Notes: a model not told the origin generated them from the letters alone. 64,000 nt of DNA from Pseudomonas paraversuta (GCF_904063065.1 NZ_CAJFCL010000007.1:124001-188000), one strand, 5' to 3'; shown: positions 34,833-44,342, counted from the stretch's first letter. Translations and numbers: made by a program.

Positions 34833-35828
34833 ATGTCTAACCATCTCTCCACGCCCCTGCGGCGCGTCAGCATTCTGGCCATCGATCGGGTATTTGCCTC
34901 GACCCTGATGCAAGCCAAGGATTTCTTTCACCTCGCCAGCCTGCGCCATGGCAAACAACTGGGCCAGGGCCTCAACGCCAGCTTCGAAACCCGACTGGTC
35001 AGTCCCGACGGCAAACCTGTCACCAGCTTCAGCGACGTGGTACTGCCGGTCGATGGCGCACTGGAAGACACTGACATCATCATCCTCCCGGCCTTCTGGG
35101 ACGACTTTGACACCCTGTGCCAACGCTACCCGCAGATCCTGCCCTGGCTACGCGCACAACATGCCCGCGGTGCCGTTCTCTGCGCAGAAGCCAATGGCGC
35201 GTTCTGGCTGGCCGAAGCCGGGCTGCTGGACGGCAAGGAAGCCACCACCTACTGGCGTTTTTTCAGCACCTTCGCCGAACGTTTCCCACGGGTGAACCTG
35301 AACCAGGACAAACACCTGACCGATGCCGACAACCTCTACTGCACCGGCGGCCCGACCTCAGCCTGCGACCTCTATATTTATCTGATCGAGCGCTTCTGCG
35401 GCGCCAACATCGCCCAGGCCGTGGCCCGCGACATCCTCTACGAAGTGCAGCGCAACTACACCCCCGGGCGTATCGGTTTTGGCGGGCAAAAGCTGCATCA
35501 GGACGTGATAATCCTGCAAATCCAGCACTGGCTCGAAGAGCATTTTGCGGACAAGTTCCGCTTTGAAGACGTAGCCCGCGAACACGGCATGAGCATCCGC
35601 AACTTTATGCGCCGCTTTCAGATGGCAACAGGCGACAAACCCTTGCACTACCTGCAACGCCTGCGCATAGAGACCGCCAAGGGCCTGCTCTCGGCCTCCC
35701 GCAAGAGCATCAAGACCATCAGCTACGACGTGGGCTACGACGACGCCAGCTTCTTTGCACGGCTGTTCAGGCAGCACACCGAACTGTCGCCCAATCAATA
35801 CCGCCAGCAGTTCCAGCAGGCCGCCTGA
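34833..35828 (+). CDS. GlxA-family transcriptional regulator (DJ-1/PfpI plus AraC HTH)
   Basis: This is a DNA-binding regulator with an N-terminal class I glutamine-amidotransferase-like (DJ-1/PfpI) domain at about 1-190 and a C-terminal AraC-type double helix-turn-helix at about 220-320. The nucleophile-elbow region is RGAVLCAEANGAFWLAEAG. The HTH part is recognised by HGMSIRNFMRRFQ and SYDVGYDDASFFARLFRQH. Relatives include ArgR, CdhR and GbdR of Pseudomonas, which sense amines and amino acids; the ligand here is unknown. The ATG at 34833 is preferred over an upstream TTG, but its ribosome site is weak. Confidence 0.88.
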   Translation: MSNHLSTPLRRVSILAIDRVFASTLMQAKDFFHLASLRHGKQLGQGLNASFETRLVSPDGKPVTSFSDVVLPVDGALEDTDIIILPAFWDDFDTLCQRYPQILPWLRAQHARGAVLCAEANGAFWLAEAGLLDGKEATTYWRFFSTFAERFPRVNLNQDKHLTDADNLYCTGGPTSACDLYIYLIERFCGANIAQAVARDILYEVQRNYTPGRIGFGGQKLHQDVIILQIQHWLEEHFADKFRFEDVAREHGMSIRNFMRRFQMATGDKPLHYLQRLRIETAKGLLSASRKSIKTISYDVGYDDASFFARLFRQHTELSPNQYRQQFQQAA

Positions 35829-35885
35829 CCTTCAACCAGGCGCTCTGTGGCTGCAAGTCCGACTCCTGCATGGATCGCGAGATAT

Positions 35886-35914
35886 AAAAAAGGCCTGCAA
35901 TGCAGGCCTTTTTT
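35886..35914. terminator. Bidirectional terminator between the GlxA-type regulator and zapE
   Basis: AAAAAAGGCCTGCA and TGCAGGCCTTTTTT form a perfect 14-bp palindrome around one base, giving a T-run on both strands for the converging genes. Confidence 0.93.
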
Positions 35915-35928
35915 GATACAGCGTTCGA

Positions 35929-37023
35929 CTATGGCTTGTGCGCCCGCGTCAGGTATTCATGGGACTGCATCTCAAGCAGGCGGCTCAGGGTGCGCTGGAA
36001 CTCGAAGTTCAGGCGCCCGCCCTTGTACAGATCTTTAAGCTCGACTTCAGCCGAGATGATCAGCTTTACGCCCCGGTCATAGAACTCATCGACCATGTTG
36101 ATAAAGCGTCGCGCGATGTCGTCAGTCTTGACGTCCATCTGCTCCACACCGCTGATGATCACCGCATTGAAAATCTTGCCCAGTTCGATGTAATCGTTCT
36201 GGCTACGCGGGCCATCGCACAGCTCGCGGAAATCAAACCAGGCCACATCATCACAGGTACGCAGCGCGCGAATGGTCCGGTTCTCGATAACCAGATCGTC
36301 ATTCTCGATCACCTTGGAAGAGTTATGCGTCAACGCTTTAAAACTCTCGCGCAGGCACTTCTCGGAAGCCTCATCCAGCGGGAAATGGTAAAGCTCGGCC
36401 TGCTCCAGGTGGCGCAGACGATAATCGACGCCGCTGTCGACGTTGACGATATCGGTGTTCTGCTTGATCAGCGCAATCGCCGGCAGGAAGCGCGCCCGCT
36501 GCAGACCGTCCTTGTACAGACCGTCCGGCACGATGTTCGAGGTCGCGACCAGGGTCACGCCATTTTTGAACAACTCTTCCATCAGGGTGCCGAGGATCAT
36601 GGCATCGGTAATGTCCGATACAAAAAACTCGTCAAAGCAGATCACCCGCGCTTCATCGGCGAATCGCCTGGCGATGATGGTCAGCGGGTTCTTTTCACCA
36701 TTGAGGGTGCGCATTTCTTCATGCACACGCTTCATGAAACGGTGAAAGTGGGTACGCACCTTCTGTTTGAACGGCAGCGCATCAAAGAACGTATCGACCA
36801 GGTAAGTTTTACCCCGGCCCACACCGCCCCAGAAATACAGCCCCTTGACCGGAGCCTGTTCTTTTTTGCCGAACAGCTTGCCGAACAGGCCCGGCTTGCT
36901 CTGCGAAGAGGCAACCAGGTCGTCATACAGACGCTGCAGATGGCGCACAGCGTTTTCCTGCGCGGCATCGTGGAAGAAGTCCGGGCGTTTCAGATCAGCT
37001 TGATATCGTTCTAGAGGCGTCAT
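35929..37023 (-). CDS. zapE: Cell division AAA+ ATPase ZapE (AFG1 family)
   Basis: ZapE is a P-loop ATPase that in E. coli joins the Z ring late in division and destabilises FtsZ polymers, especially under low oxygen or heat. The Walker A motif is WGGVGRGKTYLVDTF, Walker B is VICFDEFFVSDI, and an AFG1-type RFINMVDEFYDRGVKLI segment is near the C-terminus. Length is 364 residues. It stands about 90 bases from the upstream trpS, from which a terminator separates it. Confidence 0.95.
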   Translation of the reverse strand: MTPLERYQADLKRPDFFHDAAQENAVRHLQRLYDDLVASSQSKPGLFGKLFGKKEQAPVKGLYFWGGVGRGKTYLVDTFFDALPFKQKVRTHFHRFMKRVHEEMRTLNGEKNPLTIIARRFADEARVICFDEFFVSDITDAMILGTLMEELFKNGVTLVATSNIVPDGLYKDGLQRARFLPAIALIKQNTDIVNVDSGVDYRLRHLEQAELYHFPLDEASEKCLRESFKALTHNSSKVIENDDLVIENRTIRALRTCDDVAWFDFRELCDGPRSQNDYIELGKIFNAVIISGVEQMDVKTDDIARRFINMVDEFYDRGVKLIISAEVELKDLYKGGRLNFEFQRTLSRLLEMQSHEYLTRAHKP

Positions 37024-37042
37024 AATTCGTTAGCAAGGCAAC

Positions 37043-37075
37043 AAAAACGGGCCGCCACTGTAGCGACGGCCCTTG
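37043..37075 (-). terminator. Intrinsic terminator of trpS
   Basis: On the - strand GGGCCGTCGC and GGCGGCCC pair imperfectly around a short loop, followed by GTTTTTG. It lies about 40 bases after the trpS stop, ahead of zapE. Confidence 0.7.
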
Positions 37076-37113
37076 GGAATGGCAATCAACCCTGAGTCGA
37101 AACGCCGCACTTT

Positions 37114-38469
37114 TTAATCCTGCGCAGGCACCAGCGCCACACGCAAGGCTTCGATTGCCGCGTCACGGGTCGCACTATCGGCGAATGCCGGGCTGTCGGC
37201 GACGCACCCGTCATCCAGCCAGACGCTGAAGCTCAGGTCCTGAGGACGAATATCGAGCACGCCCCCCGCTTGCAGCTGTTTGCTCACCTGACCTGCGGTT
37301 TTGCCATCCGCAAAGTTGCGCGACAACAGCAGTTGCTCGCCATCGGCTGCCAGCAGGCGGAAACGGAAGCTGCCGTCTTCATCGCGGAAGCTGACGAAGC
37401 GCGGGCCCTTGGTGGCTTTCTTCTTGCTGGTCGTGGCCGTCTGGGCAGCGCCGACAAACGAGCGCAGGCCAACCGCCTCACGCAACTGCGCCAGAAACGG
37501 GGTCGCGGTTTTGCGGGCTTTCTGGGCTCCGGCCAGAAGGATGTCTTCCATATCGGACGGGCGCGACATCAGTTCGTGATAACGCTCGCGGGACTCGCCC
37601 AGGTCGGCGTCCAGCAGCTTGAACAGACGCTCTTTGGCTTCGCCCCAGCCCAGGCCCTGCAACAACTCGCCACGGAACTCTGCGCACTGCTCAGGCGTAG
37701 AGAAGGCTTGATACAGAGTGAACAGGTGCGAATTGTCCGGGTCCTTGGCTTCGCCCGGCGCACGGGAGTCGGTGACGATCCGCGAAATCGCGCTTTTCAT
37801 GTCTTTGGCGCTACTAAACAACGGAATGGTGTTGTCATAGCTTTTCGACATCTTGCGCCCGTCAAGACCCGGCAAGGTGGCAACGCTTTCTTCAATTATC
37901 GCTTCCGGCATGGCGAAAAAATCTTTGCCATGGCCGAACAGGTGATTGAAGCGCTGGCCAATATCACGGGCCATTTCAACGTGCTGGATCTGGTCGCGAC
38001 CGACCGGCACCTTGTTGGCGTTGAACATCAGGATGTCTGCAGCCATCAGCACCGGGTAGCTGAACAGCCCCATGGTGATGCCCGCATCCGGGTCCTCGCC
38101 GTTTTCCAGGTTCTTGTCGACCGAAGCCTTGTAAGCGTGAGCACGGTTGAGCAAGCCCTTGGACGCTACGCAGGTCAGCAACCAGGTCAGCTCCGGGATT
38201 TCCGGGATATCTGACTGGCGATAGAAGGTCACACGCTCGACATCCAGCCCTGCCGCCAGCCAGGTCGCAGCGATTTCCTGACGCGAGCGCTGAATGCGCT
38301 GCGGGTCATCGCATTTGATCAGGGCATGGTAGTCAGCCAGGAAGTAAAACGAGTCGGCATTACTGTCCAGACTGGCCACGATTGCAGGGCGAATAGCCCC
38401 GGCATAGTTGCCCAGGTGCGGCGTGCCGGTGGTGGTGATACCGGTGAGAATACGGGTACGAGTGGTCAT
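37114..38469 (-). CDS. trpS: Tryptophanyl-tRNA synthetase with C-terminal extension
   Basis: TrpRS charges tRNA-Trp. The class I signatures are TPHLGNYAG (HIGH box) and [10 protein letters not shown] (KMSKS loop). The ATG at 38469 gives [11 protein letters not shown] and 451 residues. The synthetase core ends near residue 335. About 110 extra residues follow a [10 protein letters not shown] linker and contain [20 protein letters not shown], which resembles the UPF0339/DUF1508 fold. Common TrpRS enzymes are about 330-340 residues, so this is a two-domain form. The function of the added domain is unknown. Confidence 0.95.
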   Translation of the reverse strand: MTTRTRILTGITTTGTPHLGNYAGAIRPAIVASLDSNADSFYFLADYHALIKCDDPQRIQRSRQEIAATWLAAGLDVERVTFYRQSDIPEIPELTWLLTCVASKGLLNRAHAYKASVDKNLENGEDPDAGITMGLFSYPVLMAADILMFNANKVPVGRDQIQHVEMARDIGQRFNHLFGHGKDFFAMPEAIIEESVATLPGLDGRKMSKSYDNTIPLFSSAKDMKSAISRIVTDSRAPGEAKDPDNSHLFTLYQAFSTPEQCAEFRGELLQGLGWGEAKERLFKLLDADLGESRERYHELMSRPSDMEDILLAGAQKARKTATPFLAQLREAVGLRSFVGAAQTATTSKKKATKGPRFVSFRDEDGSFRFRLLAADGEQLLLSRNFADGKTAGQVSKQLQAGGVLDIRPQDLSFSVWLDDGCVADSPAFADSATRDAAIEALRVALVPAQD

Positions 38470-38493
38470 GGGTAATCGCTTATCAGGCTGCAA

Positions 38494-39129
38494 TCAATTC
38501 GAAAGGCGTGGCGCTACCAACTCTTTGAGCTCAGGCAGCTTGCCGTGAAAAAAGTGCCCGCATTCTGCCACTTTAAGCAGCTCATGGGGGCGTGACAGCG
38601 CGTTTGACCAGTCATAGACCAGTTGCGGGTCGATCACTTCATCGGTTTCGGGCTGAATTACGGTCACCGCACAGGCTTGGGGCAAATCGTCTTCGGCGCG
38701 CAAACGCATCACCGCCGGGGCCACCATGAACAGGCGCGACAGTTTCTCGCCCCGGGCTTCAAGGCGACCGCCCAGGCTGGCTGCCACAAAACCGCCAAAC
38801 GAGAAACCGAGCAAGGTGATCGGCAGTTCCGGGTGCCGGGCGCGCAACCAGAGGGCAACCGCCAGCGCATCGTCGACTTCGCCGCTGCCCATGTCATGGC
38901 TGCCTTCGCTGGCTCCCGTACCGCGATAATTAAATCGCAATGTAATCAGGCCAGCATCACGGGCGGTACGTTGCAGGGTCGAAACCACTTTATTCATCAT
39001 CGTCCCACCCTGAACCGGGTTGGGGTGACACAGTAGCGCCAGGCCTTTTGGCTCAGGCAAATCGAGGTACAAGGCTTCCAGTTGGCCCACAGGGCCATCA
39101 ATTACTACAGGGGTTTCGCGGGTAAGCAA
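38494..39129 (-). CDS. Alpha/beta hydrolase
   Basis: This cytoplasmic hydrolase of about 211 residues has the nucleophile elbow GFSFGGFVAAS (Ser in GxSxG), an oxyanion region LLCHPNPVQGGTMMNKVV near the N-terminus, an acid residue near PETDEVIDPQLVYDW and the final histidine in ECGHFFHGKL. This pattern is that of COG2945-type hydrolases; substrate unknown. The TTG at 39129 is chosen because GGAG lies 7 bases ahead; a TTG 21 bases earlier lacks such a site. It is followed by trpS after 24 bases, so the two are probably co-transcribed. Confidence 0.85.
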   Translation of the reverse strand: MLTRETPVVIDGPVGQLEALYLDLPEPKGLALLCHPNPVQGGTMMNKVVSTLQRTARDAGLITLRFNYRGTGASEGSHDMGSGEVDDALAVALWLRARHPELPITLLGFSFGGFVAASLGGRLEARGEKLSRLFMVAPAVMRLRAEDDLPQACAVTVIQPETDEVIDPQLVYDWSNALSRPHELLKVAECGHFFHGKLPELKELVAPRLSN

Positions 39130-39268
39130 GAAGGAACTCCGTGACCTCAAACTGGGTCGACTCGTCTAGCTGATAGATTCTGTCTGGCATATTTGCGAGT
39201 GCATCGCGGTATACAGCGCAGGTCCGAGCCGTTAACGTAAAGCAAAGCCGTTTATAGAGGAAGGACTC

Positions 39269-39703
39269 GTGGAACACTCGCTCTTGATTTGGTTATTGCC
39301 GACTCTAGCCCTGGTTGCAGGTGTCGCCATTGGTTTTCTGATCGCGCGTCTGCTGCCTAATGCCGCGCCTAACAGCACGCAGCGTCAGCTGGACGACATT
39401 CAGAAACGTTTTGACAGTTATCAAAGTGAAGTGGTTACCCACTTCAACAGCACCGCCAATCTGGTGAAAAAACTCACTCAGAGCTACCAGGACGTACAAG
39501 ACCACCTCGCCGAGGGCGCCAACCGTTTGGCCCTGGACGAGCAAACTCGCCAACGTCTGCTGGCCGCTCTGCACTCTGATGTCCCTCAACCGCATCGCGA
39601 GCGCATCACCCCGCCGCACAGCACTGAGCCGCCATTGGACTACGCGCCAAAAACCCCGAACGCCCCCGGCATGCTCGATGAGCATTACGGCCTGAAGAAG
39701 TAA
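39269..39703 (+). CDS. zapG: Division-associated membrane protein ZapG (YhcB, DUF1043)
   Basis: ZapG/YhcB is a small inner-membrane protein that connects cell-wall and envelope synthesis with division in E. coli. One N-terminal helix (about 6-27, LIWLLPTLALVAGVAIGFLIA) is followed by a coiled-coil helix (about 38-105) and a disordered Pro-rich tail. Length is 144 residues. The start is GTG with GAGGAAGGA just upstream. It is transcribed away from the hydrolase-trpS pair and ends at a strong terminator. Confidence 0.92.
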   Translation: MEHSLLIWLLPTLALVAGVAIGFLIARLLPNAAPNSTQRQLDDIQKRFDSYQSEVVTHFNSTANLVKKLTQSYQDVQDHLAEGANRLALDEQTRQRLLAALHSDVPQPHRERITPPHSTEPPLDYAPKTPNAPGMLDEHYGLKK

Positions 39704-39725
39704 TTCATCCGGTAAAGCGCTCAAC

Positions 39726-39765
39726 AAAAAGCCCCGTGACCGGTAAGGATCACGGGGCTTTTTTT
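39726..39765. terminator. Bidirectional terminator between zapG and the OmpA-like lipoprotein
   Basis: AAAAAGCCCCGTGA pairs with TCACGGGGCTTTTT around a 10-base loop, with T-runs on both strands for the converging genes. Confidence 0.93.
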
Positions 39766-39807
39766 ATGCTGCCAGCAAATGCCTGCGGCACCTGCAAGAG
39801 CTGGGTC

Positions 39808-40524
39808 TTACGGGTACTGCTGAACTTGCCCCTGCTGCTGGTAGTTCACGCCCGGAATCGGTGCCAGGGTGATCTGCACGCGGCGGTTCTGAGCACGGCC
39901 ATCAGGCGTGGCGTTACTGGCAATCGGGTCGGCCGGGCCTTTACCGCTGACCGACAGGTACTGACCGCTGACACCCTGGGACGTCAGATAGGTCGCCACG
40001 CTTTGCGCACGCTGCTGGGACAACTGCATGTTGTAGTTGTAGTTCCCGGTGCTGTCCGTATAGCCGACGATCTGAATCAGGTTCTGGTTGTTGAACTGCT
40101 TCAGCGAGTTCGCCAGGTTGTTCAACGGCTGATAGAAGCTGGGAGCAATGTTCGCCGAGCTGGTGGCAAACGTAATGTTGCCCGGCATCACCAGGGTGAT
40201 GTTGTCGCCCTGACGCTGAACTTCAATCCCGGTGTTGGCCGTACTCGCGCGCAACGCAGCTTCCTGCTTGTCTGCGTAGTAGCCGTAACCTGCGGCCCCC
40301 AGACCTGCCACTGCGGCACCGATCAATGCACCCTTGCCACGGTTGTTATGGTCGATGGCAGCACCGGCAACGGCACCGGCCAACGCCCCAAGACCACCAT
40401 AGGTAGCGGTTTTGCTCATGCCCGAAGAGGCCTGGCCTTGATTGTCATATGGGTTGGGCGAGGCGCAGCCTGCCAGCAAGGCGATAGCACTTGCGGCAAT
40501 AATCAAACGACGCGAGGTGAACAT
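39808..40524 (-). CDS. OmpA-family lipoprotein with glycine zipper (YiaD-like)
   Basis: This 238-residue outer-membrane lipoprotein has a signal peptide ending in the lipobox LLAGC (Cys near 20), a glycine-zipper segment (GGLGALAGAVAGAA and GALIGAAVAGLGAAG, about 44-80) and a C-terminal OmpA domain that binds peptidoglycan. The OmpA signature is in VGYTDSTGNYNYNMQLSQQR. The ATG gives the usual MFTSRRLIIAAS start; longer readings lack a signal peptide at the N-terminus. It resembles YiaD of E. coli. The Gln-rich end QQGQVQQYP is unremarkable. Confidence 0.9.
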   Translation of the reverse strand: MFTSRRLIIAASAIALLAGCASPNPYDNQGQASSGMSKTATYGGLGALAGAVAGAAIDHNNRGKGALIGAAVAGLGAAGYGYYADKQEAALRASTANTGIEVQRQGDNITLVMPGNITFATSSANIAPSFYQPLNNLANSLKQFNNQNLIQIVGYTDSTGNYNYNMQLSQQRAQSVATYLTSQGVSGQYLSVSGKGPADPIASNATPDGRAQNRRVQITLAPIPGVNYQQQGQVQQYP

Positions 40525-40703
40525 GGTGAAGCTCCTGTCAGTCTTTCTGGAGGCAAAGGTCGTTGGCATTAGACCTCTGTGGGCGTTGGAACGCGACCAG
40601 CGGTAAAAATTCCTCAGGCCGCCAATATTCGTGTTCCATAAACGATAGTCGTCCGATCGCCTGCCCACAAATAGATATGCCCCGCCCGCACCGGCATCGC
40701 TGA

Positions 40704-41612
40704 TTACTTTTTAGTCAATTTACTGCCCACAGGAATATGCAGGTAAGACATGACACTCTCTGTCAGCTCTGTCGCCAGTTTGACCGCCTCCTTGTTCCGC
40801 GCCATGACGCCCGCCACCAGTCCTTCGATCAAGGCAAGTACTGCGATGCTGGAGCTGGTCAGCACCGGATGGTCAGCCGGGGCAAACAGCACATGCCGGG
40901 CAATGCTGCTCAGAGGCGAGGCAGGTGAGTCGGTAATGGCCAGCACCGTGGCACCGCGCTCGCTGGCGAAGCGGGAAAGTTGCAGGGTGTCGATGGAATA
41001 CCGCGGCAGAGAGATCGCCAGTAAAACGTCCTGATCAGTGATCGCAGCCAGTCGATAGGCGGCGTTTTCGTTACCGCCTTCCATGCTGATAGCCGTGGCA
41101 TCGGCACAAAACGGAATCAGGGTCGAGGCCGCCAGGCCCGCGAAATAGACACTGTTACCGAAGCCCAGGATGTAAATCTTGCGCGCCTTGACCAGGTGAT
41201 TCACAAAGGCTTCAAAGGTGTCCGGATGATTGCTGGTCGCGGCCGTGGCCAGGTTGCTGCTGGCACTTTGAATTTGTTCATGCAGGCCAAACGCCCCGTC
41301 CGGACGATGGGCCAGTTCGTTACGCAGCTTGTCCACCGGAGACACCACTTGTTGCAGTGTTGCCACCAGCTCGGCCTTCATGCCGCTGTACCCGCCCAGA
41401 TTCAGGGCTTTGGCCAGGCGATTGACCGCCGCTGGCGAGGTGCTGGTCTCGTGGGCCATTTCCTCAATCGTCAGGGTCGCGGCACGCAGCGGATGACGCA
41501 GGATAAAATCGGCAACCTTGCGCAATGAAGGCTGCAACTCGGGCACGATCTCTGCCAGCTTGCGCATGACCGCGGCGGCATAAATCGTGGTGTCTTTGGA
41601 TGGGCTTGGCAT
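40704..41612 (-). CDS. RpiR/MurR-family transcriptional regulator
   Basis: The product (302 residues) has an N-terminal HTH_6 domain (about 15-90, with TIEEMAHETSTSPAAVNRLAKALNL) and a C-terminal SIS domain (about 130-270, with ILGFGNSVYFAGLA and LLAISLPRYSIDTL) that normally binds a phosphosugar or related ligand. It lies downstream of an ABC transporter operon on the same strand, separated by 113 bases that hold a terminator. It is inferred to control that operon. The starting ATG at 41612 gives the family-typical beginning; longer readings extend into the terminator. Confidence 0.87.
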   Translation of the reverse strand: MPSPSKDTTIYAAAVMRKLAEIVPELQPSLRKVADFILRHPLRAATLTIEEMAHETSTSPAAVNRLAKALNLGGYSGMKAELVATLQQVVSPVDKLRNELAHRPDGAFGLHEQIQSASSNLATAATSNHPDTFEAFVNHLVKARKIYILGFGNSVYFAGLAASTLIPFCADATAISMEGGNENAAYRLAAITDQDVLLAISLPRYSIDTLQLSRFASERGATVLAITDSPASPLSSIARHVLFAPADHPVLTSSSIAVLALIEGLVAGVMARNKEAVKLATELTESVMSYLHIPVGSKLTKK

Positions 41613-41637
41613 ATCCGGCTCAACATTCCCTGTGGAT

Positions 41638-41700
41638 AAAAAAGGGGCGGCGCCCAAAGCCGGTCCGTGCAGTAGACACTGCGTCGGCTTGTGACGCCCC
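41638..41700 (-). terminator. Multi-stem intrinsic terminator between the ABC operon and rpiR-type gene
   Basis: On the - strand the closing stem GGGGCG / CGCCCC is followed by six T residues. Inside it AAGCCG pairs with CGGCTT, and within that CAGT pairs with ACTG. Three nested stems make this larger than a usual terminator. It starts about 25 bases after the ATPase gene. Confidence 0.75.
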
Positions 41701-41725
41701 GAAGTGTATCCGAAGCGGTCGCCGG

Positions 41726-42490
41726 CTATTTCAAACTGCCGCAAAGAAACTGCTGCAGGCGTTCAGACTGAGGATTGGCCAGCACCTTGCGCGGGTCGCC
41801 ACGCTCTTCAACCACACCCTGATGAAGGAACACAAGCTGGTTGGAAACCTCACGGGCAAAGCCCATTTCGTGAGTGACCACCACCATGGTCCGCCCCTCC
41901 TGCGCCAGATCCTGCATCACTTTGAGCACGTCCCCCACCAACTCAGGATCCAGGGCCGAAGTCGGCTCGTCGAACAGCATCACTTCCGGCTCCATGGCCA
42001 GGGCCCGGGCAATCGCCACACGCTGCTGTTCACCGCCGGACATATGGGCCGGCCAGGCGCGCATGCGGTGCGCCACGCCGACCTTGTTCAAGTAATGCTC
42101 GGCCCTGTCCCGCGCTTCGCCCTTGCCCATGCCGAGCACGTGCACCGGGGCCTCCATGACGTTTTCCAGAGCATTCATGTGGGACCACAGATTGAAATGT
42201 TGAAACACCATCGACAGTCGCGACCGCATGCGCTGCAACTGTTTCGGATCTGCCGCCTCAAGCCCTCCCCGCCTGCTACTGATCAGTTTGAGCGGTTCGC
42301 CGTCGAGCACGATACTGCCGCCGCTGGGTTGCTCCAGCAGGTTGATGCACCGCAAGAACGTACTTTTCCCGGAACCACTGGAACCGATGATACTGGTCAC
42401 ATCCCCGGCCTTCGCCTGCAACGAAACGCCCTTGAGCACTTCATGGGAGCCGTAGCTTTTGTGCAAATCCTGAACTTCAAGTTTGTACAT
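41726..42490 (-). CDS. ABC amino-acid transporter ATPase (AotP/HisP-like)
   Basis: This is the nucleotide-binding subunit of a polar amino-acid importer. Walker A is GSSGSGKST, the signature is [15 protein letters not shown], Walker B is [12 protein letters not shown] and the switch histidine is in VVTHEMGFA. The ATG at 42490 gives [14 protein letters not shown], nearly the same opening as P. aeruginosa AotP. Length is 254 residues. It is the last gene of a five-gene transporter set and lies 17 bases after the aotO-like gene. Confidence 0.93.
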   Translation of the reverse strand: MYKLEVQDLHKSYGSHEVLKGVSLQAKAGDVTSIIGSSGSGKSTFLRCINLLEQPSGGSIVLDGEPLKLISSRRGGLEAADPKQLQRMRSRLSMVFQHFNLWSHMNALENVMEAPVHVLGMGKGEARDRAEHYLNKVGVAHRMRAWPAHMSGGEQQRVAIARALAMEPEVMLFDEPTSALDPELVGDVLKVMQDLAQEGRTMVVVTHEMGFAREVSNQLVFLHQGVVEERGDPRKVLANPQSERLQQFLCGSLK

Positions 42491-42507
42491 GACATCCACT
42501 CTCGGGA

Positions 42508-43620
42508 TCAGTCGCTAAGCAAGCGACCTTGGCGAATAAGGGTATTGCCGGCAACTTTGGCCAGCCACAAACCGGGCTGGGCAAAGCGCAGGCGTTCACG
42601 GGCATAGAGGATGCCGTCGGTACTGGCGCGCACCACACTGTGGCGATCAGTCAGCGGGTCCATCACTTCAAACAGCGGATCGCCCGCCTTGACCCGCGCC
42701 CCCAGCGGCTGGATAAAGCTCACAACCCCCGGGTGCGGTGCATAGGCGTACTGGGCACCCGCAAACGGCATGGCCTCACAGCTGTGAACCGGGGCGTCCG
42801 GCCATGCACCGCTGATCAGCCCTTGCTCGGCGAGATAACCGAGAATCGCCTCCGCACTCTCCACGCATGGCCCCGACTCGGTATCCGCCATGCCCCGCAG
42901 TTCAATGGTGGTGGCGATACAGCCCAGGGCAATCTCAGCCTCGGGAAAGCGCTCGGCCAGGTGCAACCAGGGCAGCGCACAGGCCTCATCAAACGCACTG
43001 CCCCCCGCATCCTCTGCCAACAGGGCCACCCCGGCGCGCAAACGCGCGGCCAGCGAGCGCAAGCGCGGCCAGTTTTGCGGCAAGGCGTACAGCAGCATGA
43101 TCGACTCGAAATCACAGTGCAGATCCAGTACCACATCGGCGTCACAGGCATGGCGCAGCAACAGGCAACGCAAGCCATCGAGCTCCGAGGCCGGGGCTGG
43201 CTGCTCACTCAGCACATCGAGCATGGCCCGGCGGATGAGCAGTGTGTTGGCCTCGGCATCGCCACCCAACTGGCCGGTCACCCGCGCAGCCACGCCGTCT
43301 GCCAGCACTGGGAAGTCACGATTGAAATTCTTGCCGCTGGAAAACTCAAAGCGCCCCTGGTGGGTCGCCTGAAACATCTGGGCAATGCCGATGGGGTTGG
43401 CCATCGGCACCAGCTCGATCACCCCGTTCAACCGGCCTTGCCCCTCAAGCTCCAGCAGGCGACGCTTGAGCTCCACCGCTACGCGCATCCCCGGCAGCTC
43501 GTCCGCGTGCAGCGAGGCCTGGATGTAGGCCTTGCGCGTGCCCTGGCCAAAACGAAACAGGGACAGGTGGCGCTCAGTGCCCGAGGCACTCCACGGCAAC
43601 AGGTATTTAATGTGTTCCAT
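42508..43620 (-). CDS. Succinylglutamate desuccinylase/aspartoacylase-family protein (AotO-like)
   Basis: The protein is a 370-residue zinc-dependent deacylase-like enzyme of the M14-related AstE/AspA family. Zinc ligands are seen in SLHADELPGMR (H-x-x-E) and VVLDLHCD (His). The catalytic domain covers about 30-240, and a C-terminal beta domain (about 285-360) with FEVMDPLTDR and ARERLRFAQPGLW follows. AotO, a protein of this family, sits inside the P. aeruginosa arginine/ornithine operon. The gene is flanked by permease and ATPase genes with gaps of 10 and 17 bases. A deacylating role on an imported acyl-amino acid is inference. Confidence 0.85.
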   Translation of the reverse strand: MEHIKYLLPWSASGTERHLSLFRFGQGTRKAYIQASLHADELPGMRVAVELKRRLLELEGQGRLNGVIELVPMANPIGIAQMFQATHQGRFEFSSGKNFNRDFPVLADGVAARVTGQLGGDAEANTLLIRRAMLDVLSEQPAPASELDGLRCLLLRHACDADVVLDLHCDFESIMLLYALPQNWPRLRSLAARLRAGVALLAEDAGGSAFDEACALPWLHLAERFPEAEIALGCIATTIELRGMADTESGPCVESAEAILGYLAEQGLISGAWPDAPVHSCEAMPFAGAQYAYAPHPGVVSFIQPLGARVKAGDPLFEVMDPLTDRHSVVRASTDGILYARERLRFAQPGLWLAKVAGNTLIRQGRLLSD

Positions 43621-43630
43621 AACACGCCCC

Positions 43631-44329
43631 TCAGTATTTGCGCGGTGCCAGATACGCCAGCCAGCGGCGCTCGGCCAGCTTGAACAGACGGGTCAAAATA
43701 AAGGTCAGCACCAGATAGAAAACCGCCGCGGTAATGAACGCTTCAAACGGCAGGTAATAACGTGCACTGACCGTTCGGGCGGCCCCGGTGATATCGACGA
43801 GGGTGACAATCGACGCCAGGCTCGTGGTCTGCATCATCATCAGCACTTCGTTGCTGTACTGCGGCAACACCCGGCGCAGGGCCGAAGGCAGGAGAATCCG
43901 CCGATACAAAGTCACTCGCGACATGCCCATGGCTTTGGCCGCTTCGATCTCGCCATAGGGGATGGACTTCAGACTGCCCGCCAGCAGTTCCGCGCTGTAG
44001 GCACTGGTATTGATCGCAAACGCCATGCACGCACAAAAGGTGGCGCTGGACAGGTATGGCCAAAACACGCTCTGGCGCACGGCTTCAAACTGCGCCAGCC
44101 CGAAATAGATCAGAAACAGCTGCACCAGCATCGGCGTGCCACGAATGACATAGGTGTAGAGCCAGGCCGGAAAGTTGATCAAAGGCGATCGCGAGACTCG
44201 CATCAGCGCCAGCGGAATCGCCAGCACCAGGCCAAAGAACAGGGAAATCAGCAGTACCTTGAGGGTTATCAGCGCGCCACCGAAATACAGCGGCAGGTTT
44301 TCCCAGATCAGGTTGTAATCAAGAATCAT
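43631..44329 (-). CDS. ABC amino-acid transporter permease (AotM/HisM-like)
   Basis: This inner-membrane subunit of 232 residues has about five membrane helices. The EAA loop that contacts the ATPase is EIEAAKAMGMSRVTLYRRILLP. The segment TYVIRGTPMLVQLFLIYFG is typical of the HisM group. It is 13 bases after the other permease and 10 before the aotO-like gene, so all belong to one operon. Confidence 0.92.
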   Translation of the reverse strand: MILDYNLIWENLPLYFGGALITLKVLLISLFFGLVLAIPLALMRVSRSPLINFPAWLYTYVIRGTPMLVQLFLIYFGLAQFEAVRQSVFWPYLSSATFCACMAFAINTSAYSAELLAGSLKSIPYGEIEAAKAMGMSRVTLYRRILLPSALRRVLPQYSNEVLMMMQTTSLASIVTLVDITGAARTVSARYYLPFEAFITAAVFYLVLTFILTRLFKLAERRWLAYLAPRKY

Positions 44330-44342
44330 GAGGTGCTCCCAA

